Both the position numbers and the translations under genes were made by a program. Positions 24,601-36,246 of a stretch of 64,000 bases of DNA are shown in pieces (position 1 is the stretch's first letter; each line of letters begins with the position of its first letter). The notes beneath the pieces are model-generated. The model had not been told where the DNA came from. It was given only the letters and a program-made list of their open reading frames with translations, and ran no database searches. Location of the stretch: contig OZ234501.1 in the NCBI GenBank assembly GCA_965153455.1, forward strand, positions 10,664,001 through 10,728,000, read 5' to 3'. Source of the DNA: Sphagnum compactum (Eukaryota > Bryophyta > Sphagnopsida > Sphagnales).

Positions 24601-27249
24601 TCGCATTGCCAGTAGTATCAAAGGTATGCCAACATGCAATCTTTCAATGTGTAGAGTTGATAACTATTATCTTTTATTTTCTCGTGCAAGTCTTCCTGTT
24701 GATATGTCGCTGCATTGGCACATCTTTGGAACACTCACTGACTCTTATATGCAGCAGGCATTGACACCTCCATTTCGAACTCCTTCCCCCTCTGCTCTTC
24801 CAGCGACTCCACCCCCACAGGAGGATTCAGATGCAAAGGCTTTAGTGAATGCCGCATCAACACCCAGTTCCCTCCAAGCTCTTCAGCCAGTGATGGCTGC
24901 ATCAAACAATGCAGGGGCAATCACTACCCCAGGCATGGCAGTGTCCCCATTGATGGCAGACTTCTCACCTGGTGCAATGCAGATGGGTGGTACCCAAGAG
25001 GTTCTGCAATCATTTTCCCCAGCTACCTCTCTTCTCGATAAATCAAGCTCCACTGAGCCTCCCCTTGAGCGATTGATCAAGAAGGTTTGCATGCAATCAT
25101 GTTTCTCTTCTCCTTTTACAGATTGAAGGTTTGTCTGCATCATGTTTCTGTTCTCTGCTTACAGATTGTTGCTGCTTTATGCTTGCAAGTCATGAGACTA
25201 CAAGATTGCTTTGAGAAAAAGATTTCACACTTTAGAATTTCTCTTCCTCCATCTTGCAATGATTGCCATTCTGAAACTCTTTGTCTCAGAAACTCATGCA
25301 AATCATGTGTGTAAAATCTGCTTAATGAATGCAGGTTGACACCATTCCACCAGCAAATCTTGCTGCTGCAGTGAATGAGATGAATGCCATGATCAACTGT
25401 TCTGATAGACTATCAGCATCAGGACCAGGTACTGGATCTCGTGCAGTCGTTGGTGAGGATCTGGCTGCCTTGACACAAGCACGGCTCCAAGCTCGTGCAT
25501 TCCAAGCTCAAGCTTCCCAAGACAACAGTGGTGGGAATGCAAAAAGGAGGCGGCGCAATGTGGACTCCATGGCGCTTAGTACAATTTCAAGAGACGGAAT
25601 ACACTTGAATAGCCTGCATAGGCCATTTGACGCCATGTACCTTCTTCGGTCCAATATGTTGTCACATATCAAAAGCCCTTACATTAAGGTTTGCAAATTC
25701 TACAATCTTGATAACTCTTGAAGAAAAAAAACCCCTTGTGAACTTGAATTTGTCCAGTGAATTTATCAAGGAAGAAAGAAAGTTTTGAATTTGTGATTGA
25801 TAGTGGGGTAAGTGTAGGGTAGAGCCCTAAGGTGTGGGCATTCTTAAAATAAGGGGCCCCAGGACAAGGTGGTAGCCAAGTCTGGCCCCACATTTGGGAA
25901 TGTCCCTCACCCATGGGTAGAGCATGACGTGAGCACTATTTTGAATCTAAACATATGTAGATGACAAGGTGTAGGAGGGGAAGGGTTCTTATGCCTACTG
26001 CTTAAAGAGTGGGAGGGAGAAGCAGGGGTAACATCCCTCCAACTCTTAACGAGTAGACTAGACGTAAGATCCCTCCACTTTTCTAGACAGATATTGATGG
26101 ATATAAGGTGCCCTCCAAATGCACTAAGAATTTTCTCCATCTGGTTTACAAGGTGAAATATAATGCTTTTGTTCTTTTTGGGATTGTTTTGTTCAGAGGA
26201 AATTGAACTGCATCTGATGTGCAGGTTGCAGCAAGTTTGGAAGATGAGATTACAAAAGTCAACAGTCACTTAATTGATACAGTGGTGGAGCTTAATGCTG
26301 AATACACAGAGGAATTGGCAGCAGAGGGGAATGAAGGTGTCGTGGTTGCTTGCTACTACAAGGGCAATGCTGTTAGTCCAAATGTTTCCTTTGTCCAAAC
26401 CAAAGAGTATTCCACGGTACGAAGAAGGATTTCCCACACGTGGTTTCAGTAAATTTGTTGGGTCTCTTTTCTTCCTAATCCCAATAAGTGCATAATATTA
26501 AGCTTTGAATATGGTCCAACACTTTGATTTTAGCATTCAGGGTTTAGGGTTTAGGTAGCATATGCATTTGGGTGAGTAGCTCTTAATTGTTAGTTCTAGT
26601 ATTTCTAGAGGGATGGGTCTTTTGAGTCCGGTTTTTAGGTTTGTATGCTTAAATAGAATTCTCTCAGGTTTGAGAAATCTTCAAATGTTGGGTTCTGTTT
26701 CAGAGAGAAATGATTCATGTTTGTTGCATGAATCAGTGGCGTTGTGCAAATACAAGAACTGAAATTGTATTGAATGATTGTTTTGTGCTTTGGCTGCTTA
26801 TAGGTTCAGATGGGTCCGCTTTTCCTGATCGTGCCACCAACTTACCCAAAGAATTCTCCAACTATTCTGGCTGATCAAACTGCTACTTATGCCAAGTAAG
26901 ATTTTTCACAACCACCCATTCAGGTTTTGACTTCTTTTCATTTACAAATGGTGAGTTCTCTTTGCTATCAAGCACTATGATAATAAGAATTATGATGGTG
27001 GTGGTGGCGGTGGTGGGTGGGGTTGGTTGTTGTCACATTGCATGAAAAATTTGCAGCTCCCGAATTGCAGTCAAAACATGGGAATCTTTCAAAAGGGAAT
27101 CTCGCTTGCTTAGCCCTGTGTCCCTTGGCACCATGGCCAAATGTTGGGACGAATGTGCACGCAATGCATTGAATGAGGCGGCACAATACCAAGGTGGTGG
27201 CAACTTCAATACAAGCATTGGCAATTGGGAGTACATTCCTGCTCGATGA
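18644..27249 (+). CDS. MED15: Mediator complex subunit 15 (MED15a-like), 21 coding exons
   Basis: Tail-module coactivator subunit; its KIX domain binds activators and links them to RNA polymerase II in the nucleus. Coding exons: 18644-18723, 19124-19235, 19565-19685, 19892-20316, 20499-20639, 20796-20936, 21121-21280, 21453-21575, 21776-21846, 22037-22111, 22285-22635, 22851-23216, 23332-23619, 23851-23964, 24169-24264, 24432-24623, 24755-25084, 25335-25688, 26225-26416, 26804-26895, 27057-27249. They total 4017 bases (1338 residues), and all 20 junctions keep frame. The KIX domain is at about residues 10-90 (SWRSSL, DSRQKIVKRIMDTL, RFEEKIF, DYLRKISLKML). A long Gln-rich middle, a conserved LKEKYLLDMNELY segment and a globular plant-type C-terminus follow (IGNWEYIPAR end). 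Length is close to Arabidopsis MED15a as I remember it. The least certain junction is the intron at 20317-20498 (donor GTCTCT). Fifteen of 20 introns are phase 0. Confidence 0.93.
19961..24500 (+). repeat. CAG/CAA trinucleotide tracts encoding polyglutamine
   Basis: Repeated runs of mixed CAG and CAA codons occupy MED15 exons 4-8 and 11-16 (for example 19961-20000, 20183-20316, 20508-20560, 20868-20935, 22912-23000, 23857-23930). The runs are interrupted by CAA, CTG and TTG, which tends to stabilise them. Antisense frames here read as polyleucine and are not genes. Confidence 0.85.
25812..25924. mobile_element. Small inverted-repeat (MITE-like) element, copy 2, in MED15 intron 18
   Basis: The left arm is GTAGGGTAGAGCCCTAAGG, followed by GGGCATTCTTAAAATAAGGG. 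The right arm is GGAATGTCCCTCACCCATGG then GTAGAGC. Arms and centre resemble the element at 4834-4926. It lies wholly within the intron between coding exons 18 and 19, well away from the splice sites. Confidence 0.5.
25943..26175. repeat. Dispersed repeat of about 230 bp, copy A, in MED15 intron 18
   Basis: Ordered words shared with 47702-47945: GAAYCTAAACATAKGTAGAT, GTGTAGGAGG, AGGGTTCTTA(T/G)GC, CTRCTSCTTAA, AATCCCTC/CATCCCTC, ACATTTCTAG/CTTTTCTAGA and GGTRCCCTCC. It follows directly after the inverted-repeat element at 25812. No open frame. Confidence 0.6.
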
Positions 27250-27759
27250 AAAAAGTTGTGTGGGGGAAATTTTTAAAAATGTCATTGCTGAATTTCTTTT
27301 TCTCCTTGTACAAACAAAAACAAAACGCAAGCTTCCTTCTTCTCACATCTATGAGCATCATTTGATCACATCTCAAAAAAGATGAGGGGTGGGGGGAGGA
27401 AAAAAAAAACCAGGGTCTTTCCTCCATTGTGCATAGATCCCATGCCCTTACTATGCGTCTTTTTACAGAACACATGTAGTGTTTTCTCATTTGTGCATAG
27501 ATCCCTGTGCCCTTTTTACAATTGGCACTTGAGGATGGATGTTCACTCCCAAGAATGGAATACAAATATTGCATTGAAATGTGATTTTCATTTCCTGATT
27601 TCGAGTAACATAACATTTGTCTCTTACGAAGGTGGGATTACATACCCCTTCTGGGGAAATGGTTATCAACATTTTCACATACATTGGAGCAGCTATGTGC
27701 ATAGATTTCAAACCCACTGATTTTCATGCGACATGGGTGGATTAGTGGGAGCATAGGGG
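27250..27759 (+). other. 3' flank of MED15
   Basis: No separate gene seen. It probably contains the MED15 3'UTR, but no convincing AATAAA was found close to the stop codon. Confidence 0.4.
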
Positions 27760-28079
27760 AGAGCTTGCTAGCGTGGGTTGTTGTCTGGATTTATTCAGAG
27801 TCTATGGCTTCAAGAGCTTGCTACCGAGGGTTGTTGTCTGGATTTATTCAGAGTCTATGGCTTCAAGAGCTTTCTAGCAAGGGTTGTTGTCTGGATTTAT
27901 TCAGAGTCTATGGCTTCAAGAGCTTGCTACCGAGGGTTGTTGTCTGGATTTATTCAGAGTCTATGGCTTCAAGAGCTTGCAAGCGAGGGTTGTTGTCTGG
28001 ATTTATTCAGAGTCTATGGCTTCAAGAGCTTGCTAGCGAGGGTTGTTGTCTGGATTTATTCAGAGTCTATGGCTTCAAG
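27760..28079. repeat. Minisatellite: six copies of a 53-bp unit
   Basis: The marker GGGTTGTTGTCTGG starts at 27775, 27828, 27881, 27934, 27987 and 28040, an exact 53-bp spacing. Each unit continues with ATTTATTCAGAGTCTATGGC and TTCAAGAGCTTGC. Differences are confined to a few bases near CTACCGA/CTAGCAA/AAGCGA. Because 53 is not a multiple of 3, each reading frame cycles through all three phases of the unit. No stop occurs, so frames of 103-124 codons span the array, but there is no sign that they are translated. Confidence 0.95.
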
Positions 28080-29369
28080 TGGTATATAATTATGCAATGA
28101 CGCAATTACGTTATTCAAAACGATGATTATATTTCACAATTATTGTTATTGTTATTAGCCCTTACTATCTCTTCTACTCACCTCCATGGATATGGCGCCT
28201 TGCCATTTACATTAAATCCTATCTTAAGGCAAAAGAAGAATTTTGGAAACTCAAATACTTCACCATCATGCAAAAATATGATCTTCAAAAAACCCTCCAA
28301 AAGAAACCAAAATCCTTCAAGTTATCGTAACTCTATAACTAATATCTCAAGTTTCCAACACAAGCCAAAATATCGGCTTTCAAAAATCCTCATATAAAAA
28401 TAGACCTATAAATTATATTATCACTTTGAGAAAATCATAAATCGTAGGTAGAAATAATATTTGGATATTCTAAAGAAAGTATGAATTATATTACATTATA
28501 TCTATATAATTTTTTGAATTGTCAGTATATAAGCTTGGATTAATCCAGAGTTTTTTTTGCCCAGTTACACAGTTTTAGTATAACTTGTAATTGTTTGCGG
28601 AGACCATAAATTCCAAAAAATTAGAATTTTTTTTTAATGTTATTGAAGGCTTCTTTTTTCAGCTGCTGTCAAATTAGTAAGAGAATATATATATATATGT
28701 TTTTTTTAAATGAAATAAAAAATCTAATTTCGTCTTTAAAGCATTTTTCTGTGCCCATTAAATCTCTCATTTCTAGTAGCTCTCTTTTCTCATCGACGTA
28801 GGTCCTCTTTTTCATCCATATCGGGTCGTCCTTCTCGCGCACGCGCTTGCGAATGGCTCGCGCAAACGTGCTGACGGCGACGCTTCTGCGACGGTGTTTT
28901 TTTTTTGTTGCATTTTGATTTCACTTTTGTGTCGGCGTCGTCGGTTTCTTTGTGATTTGAGCTCCGTATCGCCATTCCACTTGAGGTTCTTCGCATTTTG
29001 ATGTGCATTTCGGGGTTTGAAGTGAAGGATCGAGGAAGTTATAGCGTTTTTCTTCCACAGAGAGAGCGGAGGTGACAATGCTGCTGCTGTTGTTGCTGCT
29101 GCCTCGTTGACGCAGTAGTTTGTGATTCTAGTCCGAATATTGGCTCCTTTTTTCTGCAAGCTTTTACACCTGTTTATTTGCTCTGAGGATGCGTGCTGTA
29201 AGCAATCTGACCCTCGTCTGAAGAAGAAGGCCGAGTTTCTTTTGACCTGATTGATAGCTTTTCTTTTTTTTTTTGTTGCGGATTGTAGGTGCGCTCTTTA
29301 GTTGGCGGCTCATGAGGAAATGCGAGGATGAACTAGCTCTTGGAGAACGGAGGCACTCGGCGGATTCAC

Positions 29370-29794
29370 GTAAGAAAACAAAACTGCCTTGCGATCATCT
29401 TTGTTGTTTTCAGTTTGTCGAGTCCCAGTAATCCAGCATATCGCTATCTCTGAAAATACTACTAGTAGTATTCTCAGAGACTCGGATTCATGCTCAACAA
29501 GGGGGCTTTGTTGTGGAATCTCCTCATTTTCTGAGGGACAAAATCACAGTGATGCTGTTGGTTCTTCATTGGTGTCGGTTCGTCTCAGTTTTCTAGAAAC
29601 TGCATCTGTTGACACATCTTCCGATGGCTGTGTGCATTTTGTAGCATTGCTCAAGAATTTGTTGCATTCCTCCTGTTTCTGTGTCAAGTCTCTGGGGCCC
29701 TGTGTTGTTGCATTCCTGTTCTGTTTCTGTGTCAAGTCTCTGGTGGCCCTGTGAGTCTATATGAACTCACTTATTTGCTGGATTTTGGCTGCAG
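29370..29794 (+). other. Probable 5'UTR intron of the mTERF gene
   Basis: A donor CAC|GTAAGA at 29370 and an acceptor GGCTGCAG ending 29794 leave a 25-base leader before ATG 29820. GC-richer DNA from about 28790 to 29369 upstream would be the first leader exon. Inferred from splice signals and composition. Confidence 0.4.
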
Positions 29795-29819
29795 GACCTG
29801 AGGGATGACCTAAACTAAA

Positions 29820-31976
29820 ATGAGTTCTCTAAGGATGGCTGCTAACCACAACAAGGCTTGTCGTTTTATGAGTATTCTGCAAGGGGCATGGAAATCTTTG
29901 ACAGTATTCCAAGGAATCCTAAGGGAGGATGCATCCTTTGTGGTGGGGCATTCACGGACATCAACAGCAACATTGTCCTTGTTGGCATCCCCTTCATCTG
30001 CAAGTAACCACCTAGGAGAAGCTTTCTTTTGTCTGCCTTTCTCACAACCCAATTTGTTCTCTTTGCAGAGAGATGTTGCCATGGTCTCAGTGCCTGTGAG
30101 ACTGTTCTCGATTTTACAACATGCTTCTTGTGATGCTTCACAATCCTTGGAAAGTGGGGGCCAAAACTCAGTGAGAAGGTCATATGTTAAGGCAAGTGAG
30201 AAAAAGGCTCTTTCTGTTGCCATGCAGAACTATCTCATTACCAAGAAAGGCCTTCCAGCAGTAGAGGCAGCACTCATTGTCAAGAATGCTCCGACGTTTG
30301 TGAACAAGCTCATGGCACGGGCCAAAGAACATGGCATTTTGCAGCATAAGCTACCAACTACAGCAGGAACAGGGATTGATGATGAAGTCCTGTCAAAGTT
30401 TCAATCCAAAGTTGACTCTTTCCTGGAGAGTGAGAGGGTCAATGAGATAGAGGCCTACTTTGAAACCTTAGGACTGGCAGACTTTTCATTGCTTGAAGAG
30501 ACTTTGGCGTCAGTGCAGCCAAAACTCTTGGGAGAGAATGGCCTTCTTGCAACCACTGAAGTTCTGCACAGCCTTGGCATTCCAAGGAAGAAGCTTTGGA
30601 GGTTATATGAGCGGGATAAAAAGCTCTTAAACCTTGCAGCAGCAGATCTGAATGCAAGTATACAGATGCTGGAAAGTTTGGGTGTGCAGAAGAAAGCCAT
30701 GCCAGCATTGGTGAATGCTTGCCCTCTAGTGTTCCACATGGACCTTGAACAAACCATGAAGAAAGTGTTGTCTTATATGGAAGGAGTTGGAATTGACAAG
30801 AGCTTCATTGGGCGACTATTGCAGTACAATCCTCAGGAAGTTTTGAGAGCACGAGAGACACACTTTGGGGAGAAGATTGAAGTTCTTCTTGAGTGTGGTC
30901 TCTCTAAAGAACATGTCATAAGAGTTCTTCGAGAGTTCCCCCAACTCTTGACCCTCAGCCTAGATCATCAGGTTCGACCAAACATAGAGTTTCTGCAGCA
31001 GCTCAATCTAACCCCAGAACAAATGAGCAAGGTCATCACGGGTTCCCCACAAATCCTTAGCTACAGTGTCAAGAAGAATATGCTTCCAAAGATTGCCTAT
31101 TTAGAAAGTCTGGGTGTGTTAAAAGAAAATATAGGTCAGATTCTTGTAAAGTTCACAGGTATTTTTGGTCACAGTATTGAGGAAAGTATGACACCAAAGG
31201 TGAAGTTTCTGGAGAGCTTTGGTGTTGAGAGGAAGAATGTAGGCAAGATACTTACACAATTTCCTGCTATTCTAGGTTACAGCATTGAAGAGAATTTGGC
31301 CCCAAAGTTGAAATATCTTGAGAGCATTGGGATGGAAAGGGGGAGCCTGGGTCGAGTAATTACCAGGTCTCCATCAATTCTAGGCCTCAGTGTTGAGAAA
31401 AACATGAAACCAAAGGTTGCATTCTTTGAGAAAAATGGTGTGAAGGGAAGGGATCTTGCCAAGCTCTTTTCAATGCAACCATCAGTTCTTGGAAGAGCCA
31501 TTGATGGAAGCCTGTCGACCAAGCTCAAGTTTCTGACTTCGCTTGGCATTGAGCCACGGTCAATCATCATGGCAAGAGCACTCACTGCATGTGCAGCTCA
31601 GAGTCTGAATTCCCTTGAAAGTAAATATCAGAATCTTGTCACCATTGGTCTCTCACATGAGGCTGTGCGGAAAATAGTGACACAGCAGCCAACAGTTCTT
31701 CACCTCAGTGAGGAGCATCTTGTAGAAAAGATCAACTATCTGATTCAGGATGTGGGGTTTTCTATGGAAGAAGTAGCGAAGTGCCCTCCATTATTGAGCT
31801 ACAGCCTTGAACAGAGGATCAAGCCACGACACCGAGTGATCTCTTGGCTCAAATCAAAGCGTCTGCTGGAACAGAAGTATCCATTTTCAAGAGTCATGAG
31901 CATTTCAGAAAAGATATTTGAAGAAAAGTTTGTGGAGCCAAATCCGGAAGCAGCTGCACTCTACAAGGACCTGTGA
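29820..31976 (+). CDS. Mitochondrial transcription termination factor (mTERF) family protein
   Basis: Intronless 718-residue frame starting at ATG 29820. mTERF proteins bind organelle nucleic acid and affect transcription termination, RNA processing or translation in plastids or mitochondria. The first about 120 residues are Ser/Arg-rich and low in acid, like an organelle transit peptide. QNYLITKKGLPAVEAAL then starts the conserved region. From about residue 255 to 660, about ten helical repeats of 34-38 residues follow the pattern LESLGV...I...P.ILGYSIEEN..PK. At least five consecutive ones are obvious in the second half (for example LGYSIEENLAPKLKYLESIG). The C-terminal KPRHRVISWLKSKRLL and YPFSRVMSISEKIFEEKFV are typical ends for plant members. 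The specific orthologue and the target organelle are not assigned. Confidence 0.92.
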   Translation: MSSLRMAANHNKACRFMSILQGAWKSLTVFQGILREDASFVVGHSRTSTATLSLLASPSSASNHLGEAFFCLPFSQPNLFSLQRDVAMVSVPVRLFSILQHASCDASQSLESGGQNSVRRSYVKASEKKALSVAMQNYLITKKGLPAVEAALIVKNAPTFVNKLMARAKEHGILQHKLPTTAGTGIDDEVLSKFQSKVDSFLESERVNEIEAYFETLGLADFSLLEETLASVQPKLLGENGLLATTEVLHSLGIPRKKLWRLYERDKKLLNLAAADLNASIQMLESLGVQKKAMPALVNACPLVFHMDLEQTMKKVLSYMEGVGIDKSFIGRLLQYNPQEVLRARETHFGEKIEVLLECGLSKEHVIRVLREFPQLLTLSLDHQVRPNIEFLQQLNLTPEQMSKVITGSPQILSYSVKKNMLPKIAYLESLGVLKENIGQILVKFTGIFGHSIEESMTPKVKFLESFGVERKNVGKILTQFPAILGYSIEENLAPKLKYLESIGMERGSLGRVITRSPSILGLSVEKNMKPKVAFFEKNGVKGRDLAKLFSMQPSVLGRAIDGSLSTKLKFLTSLGIEPRSIIMARALTACAAQSLNSLESKYQNLVTIGLSHEAVRKIVTQQPTVLHLSEEHLVEKINYLIQDVGFSMEEVAKCPPLLSYSLEQRIKPRHRVISWLKSKRLLEQKYPFSRVMSISEKIFEEKFVEPNPEAAALYKDL

Positions 31977-34250
31977 ATTCAAAGGGGGATATGAATCACA
32001 CCAGGGGTGTTTGCACTGATTCCAAAAGGGAACTGGAAGCTATGTGATGTGTTGAATGGAAGTCTATGGCTGAGGATGGTGATCAACAGGTGCTGGAATA
32101 TCAACTTCCATGTAAGATACTCCATGTTGGAATGTTTGCAGGTCTTCACAGTATGTGTTCTTCAACGAGTAGCAGCTGTCACATTAGAGTGAGCCCCAAG
32201 TGTGGCACACATTGTACTGCTGTTCTCCTCTGTCATCAGATGGATCGTTTGGAAAGCTGTTGTAATCTTGGTATCCCATGTTGAGGTCTTGTGCCTTGCT
32301 GACAGCTTGCAGGCGTTATCAGTCACTTCCTATGCACATTCAGGACTGTTGCTTTACAGGCCAGCACAATTGTCTCAGGACAGAGGTGTGTTTGTTATGA
32401 AAATTTAAGCATGATGTGCATTAGGAATAGGCTGGTGAAAGTTCAATCTTGGTGGTGGAGCAGCCAAGAAATTGCCCTCCAAATTACAGCATCACTTTAC
32501 TCCTCTTTACTGTGTTAGCTTTTTGGGCTTAAAAATGCATAGCTGAAACCTTTTGAAGAAGTTCCTCCAAACAAGGGTGAACTCCATGAGGTTCTGTCAA
32601 GCTGTGGCAGGTTTAGGGTTTAGGGTTTAAGGTAATTCTTCATCAGTCATCCATATTACAGGGATGCACTTTGTCTGGTTTATGTGCTACCCACAACAAG
32701 CATGGGTTGATGAACAATGCAATACATCTCAGGTCCTTTCTGTATTATGTCATGAGTTTTCCACTAGGGTCCCTGTTTGCAGTTTCTATTTCCTTCACCT
32801 GTGATGAAACCTTAATGAGTGGTGGAGGAGACTCCAGCACCAAAGTGTTAGGAGGGTTACATGGCTGCTGGTTACATTTGTGGCACTACTGCCTGTTCCC
32901 ATTGTGATGAAAAAAGTGCAGAGAACAAGAAAGACTTTTCAACTTGCTCCAATGTGTGAAATCCAACCAACACTCAAATGTGACCACGAGAAGACTTGAG
33001 CATCACAACTCAAGATCCTATTGCTGTACATTGTATGTGCATTGTATGCTGTGATGCATGGATGATGACAATCACTGTGGGAGATAATTTTTCTGGATAC
33101 ATGTGTCTGATCTTGCTGCACTTTCAGGTTAGTTTGCACACCTATTTCTTTCCCTTATTGTCTTTGTGGTTTTGGTATGTCAATATTTCCATTAGTCATG
33201 GTTGCAATGATGTTCACGTTGATTTTCAGAAATTTTTTGGCTCAAGTGAAACAATTGAAAGACCCTGAGTGATAGGTTGTATAGTCTTTAATAGATCTAT
33301 AAGATCAACTTAGAGTGGAGAACGATACATGGAAAGGAAGGCACTTTTTCTCAACCTTTGTTTCCACCAAACTGCAGATCTGGTCATGCATTAGCTCTGT
33401 TACAATTGGCTAGACCCTGGTTTTGCAATTGCTGTCAAAACATTGTGTCTTCAAGTTACTGATTTCAGTTTTATATGAATGAATGGCCATGTCTGAAACT
33501 GAAAGTTCTTCTCTCCAATAAATGTGGGCTGTAACAGATGGATAAAGAGCTGCATGCCAATTGTCACAAAGCACAATCTTGTTGTGGGATCAAGATTGCC
33601 ACAAACCTCCAAGAATTACAGGAAATAAATTGGAGAGTGGTGGTTGAACCTTAGAACCTCAGTGGGTATTTTATTCTTTCTTCCATTCTCTACATTTATT
33701 GTGATGAGGGCAAGCTTAGTCTTGGTACGCCACTTTTCTTCTTTGTTTGACTCCTCCATAGAATCAGTCCTACACTTACTACAATTTATTCTTTTCTCTT
33801 TCCAGGCAAAAACACACTTTGTAAGACTTTGTGTTTCTGTTTTCCTTTTCGAATTATTCATTTTTGGTTACATCAAACCACACAATTTGTAACACTTCGT
33901 TTCTCTGCATGGGGCCCAATAATACTTTTTTCTTTGCAGTTAACTATAAACCTTATCCTACTCATCTTGGGACTTGTTTGATTTGTATGGACATTTTGTC
34001 ATGGTTGATCATTTCAAGGCCAGAAGGCCTTGAGCCACAATGTGGTCAATCTTTGGAGACCATCTGATTTTCCTCATGCCGAGACAGACCCATTGTGGGT
34101 CATTGTGAAGGCATCCTATCTCTGTTTGATGTCATTATTTTTGTCATCTAGTTTATGTTTTTGGTCCTGGCCAACTGCTTGGCTACTTCTCAAGTATATT
34201 CCCTGTGTTACGTCATGGTACATCTTGTGGTAACCTTCTGTCCAACCTAG
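31977..34250. other. mTERF 3' flank and intergenic DNA
   Basis: No gene recognised. GGTTTAGGGTTTAGGGTTTA at about 32611 is a short telomere-like motif. An AATAAA at 33517-33522 is the first obvious poly(A)-like signal, but it lies about 1.5 kb after the stop and may be unrelated. Confidence 0.4.
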
Positions 34251-34626
34251 TTAACGTCTGCCAAATAAGATTGTCAACAATCTCTTGCTGAATCCAAGGA
34301 TGTAGTTTAAAGCCAAGCAACCATCCAAGCTACTAGCAAAGATGAGACTTGAGGAGCTGTGAGCATTGGTTTGGTATTTGGAAGGTTGGGAAAGACTATT
34401 CTTCCCAATTTGTGCCAAACTGTACAGTATTATCTTCTCCCAAGTAGCTGACATCAAATCAAGCGCCTCTTTCAAACGCTTCTCCAAAATCACCAGGTGT
34501 GGGTGTTTTTTGGAATCAAGAGTTGCATTTTGCCATACCCCCCTTCCAAGGTACTTTGGACATTCCTCACCCTTAAGTTTTTGCTCTGATCTGTTGGCAT
34601 TACATTCTGTAGCAGCTCATTGGTAA
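34251..34626 (-). pseudogene. Unassigned coding-like segment
   Basis: The minus-strand frame between about 34600 and 34251 reads as protein-like, mixed-charge sequence (EECPKYLGRGVWQNATLDSK, then ILEKRLKEALDLMSATWEKI and SSLDGCLALNYILGFSKRLL) before a stop. It has no initiating exon that I can define, and I do not recognise the family. It could be a decayed transposon-encoded or retroposed gene fragment. Confidence 0.2.
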
Positions 34627-34639
34627 TACTCCATCATAC

Positions 34640-36246
34640 TCTGAGACAATTAGTTTGATAGGGTAATTAAACTTTGAAGATCCTAAAAACCTACTTCCAC
34701 TGTGCATTCAGCAAGACCAGCAATTTTGATGGAGATTGGACGTAACATATACAAGTATGTTAAAGAGGAGGAGAAGAATGGATTGTACATGGTGCTTCTT
34801 GCCATATGAAGAGAGTATGAGGAGCCGGGGAAGAATCAAGAGTGTGCTAAGTGGAGAAAGTGACAATGTTTGCCTTGTTGAGCAAGGGGATGGGTGCACA
34901 TAAATTCGGATCTTGCCTCTGGAAAAGTTTCATTGTGATGGGTTGGATACACGGTTTGGAATCAGAGTACAAATGATGTGTTATTATGGTCCTCTGGACA
35001 CTTGAAGGTCACAGCGATCGAGGTGAGAATTGGCAAGGATTGTCACATTGGTCACATAGTAATTGACCACATAGAGTAGCTAACAGAAGGTGTTAAGGGC
35101 AATTGACTGACTTTTCTTGATAGTAGGAGCTGGATTATTCAGATAAATCATCACCACAACTATGTAGTATTGGTCTTGCTGCAATGGGAAGGCACAACTA
35201 AGAGCTTAGAGAACTTACGCTCCCTGTCAACACCAGATAACCTCATCTCCTATGAAAAGTTGAAGCACCCAAACAATCTTGTATATTCTAGAAAAGTTTT
35301 CTCAGGTGTGCCAAGGGATTCTTCCAGTTCAAATATAGCTTATACAAGAAGTTGCAAATGCACTCACGAGGAACCCTAGATACATGTTTCTGGTAGTATT
35401 CTATAACATACTAAAGAATCTCTACCTTGCATTAAGGGTCCATGCTAAATATATGGTGTGTTTGAAATAGTATAGGTGTATTGACCTCATGCTCATGAGG
35501 ATTGTCTCAATTTCTACATGTTGGCAAATGAAGGAAATTGAGGTTCAAATTGGTTGCAAAAGATTCTGCAGAATTTTTATGACTTTTTGGATTCAGTGGT
35601 ATCCACATCAAGCCTTACCTTGTTGCAAAGACACTAGATTATGGCCAACAAGTTTCCACCAACAGCAGCTCAGTTCACAGCTATAAAGCTGTTGCATACA
35701 AGGTAAATTGAGAAATTGAGAAACCCATCCTCTTCTATAGAGTTCATCAAATATTGTCTCCAGCTTCACATTGACACCTGTGCATGATATTGCCAAGTTT
35801 GCCAGCCATTTCAAGCTTTAATCAGAATCAAAGAACTGCTGGACTGCCAGGGGTCTTCCTGAAAGATCCTGCAATGAACTGACTATTTTATGGCCAGTTA
35901 TTTGATTTCTTTCAATTGTTTGAAAACTGTGGTTATATATCAAGCTCAAGTCTTTCAATTTTGAGAACTGTGGTGCGCTCCTATAGCACTTTAAATCATT
36001 TAAAATGAACAAGAAATGAGAAAGTTAGAAGCTTTGAAAGTAGGAGGGGTCCAAAGAGAAGAAAAAAGAAAAAAAAAGCCTTTTGTGAGTTGGAGGCTTA
36101 TTTTTCTTCTTGCTATCTTTTCATTACTCTCATAACATTTAAATCACTCAAAATGAAGCACAGATGACGAAGATCTAAAGAAGTGATCAGTGATGGGCAG
36201 TTCTACCCCAAGTAGAGGTAAAGGTGCAGATTGCGGTAATAAGATG
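34640..36246. other. No gene recognised
   Basis: Short frames only, with no domain motif. Nothing in the region connects frames by convincing splice sites. Confidence 0.45.

Noticed and set aside
27726-28100. 124-codon repeat protein over the minisatellite
   Set aside because: The period is not a multiple of 3, and the open frame follows from the absence of stops in one repeated unit; no gene signals were seen.
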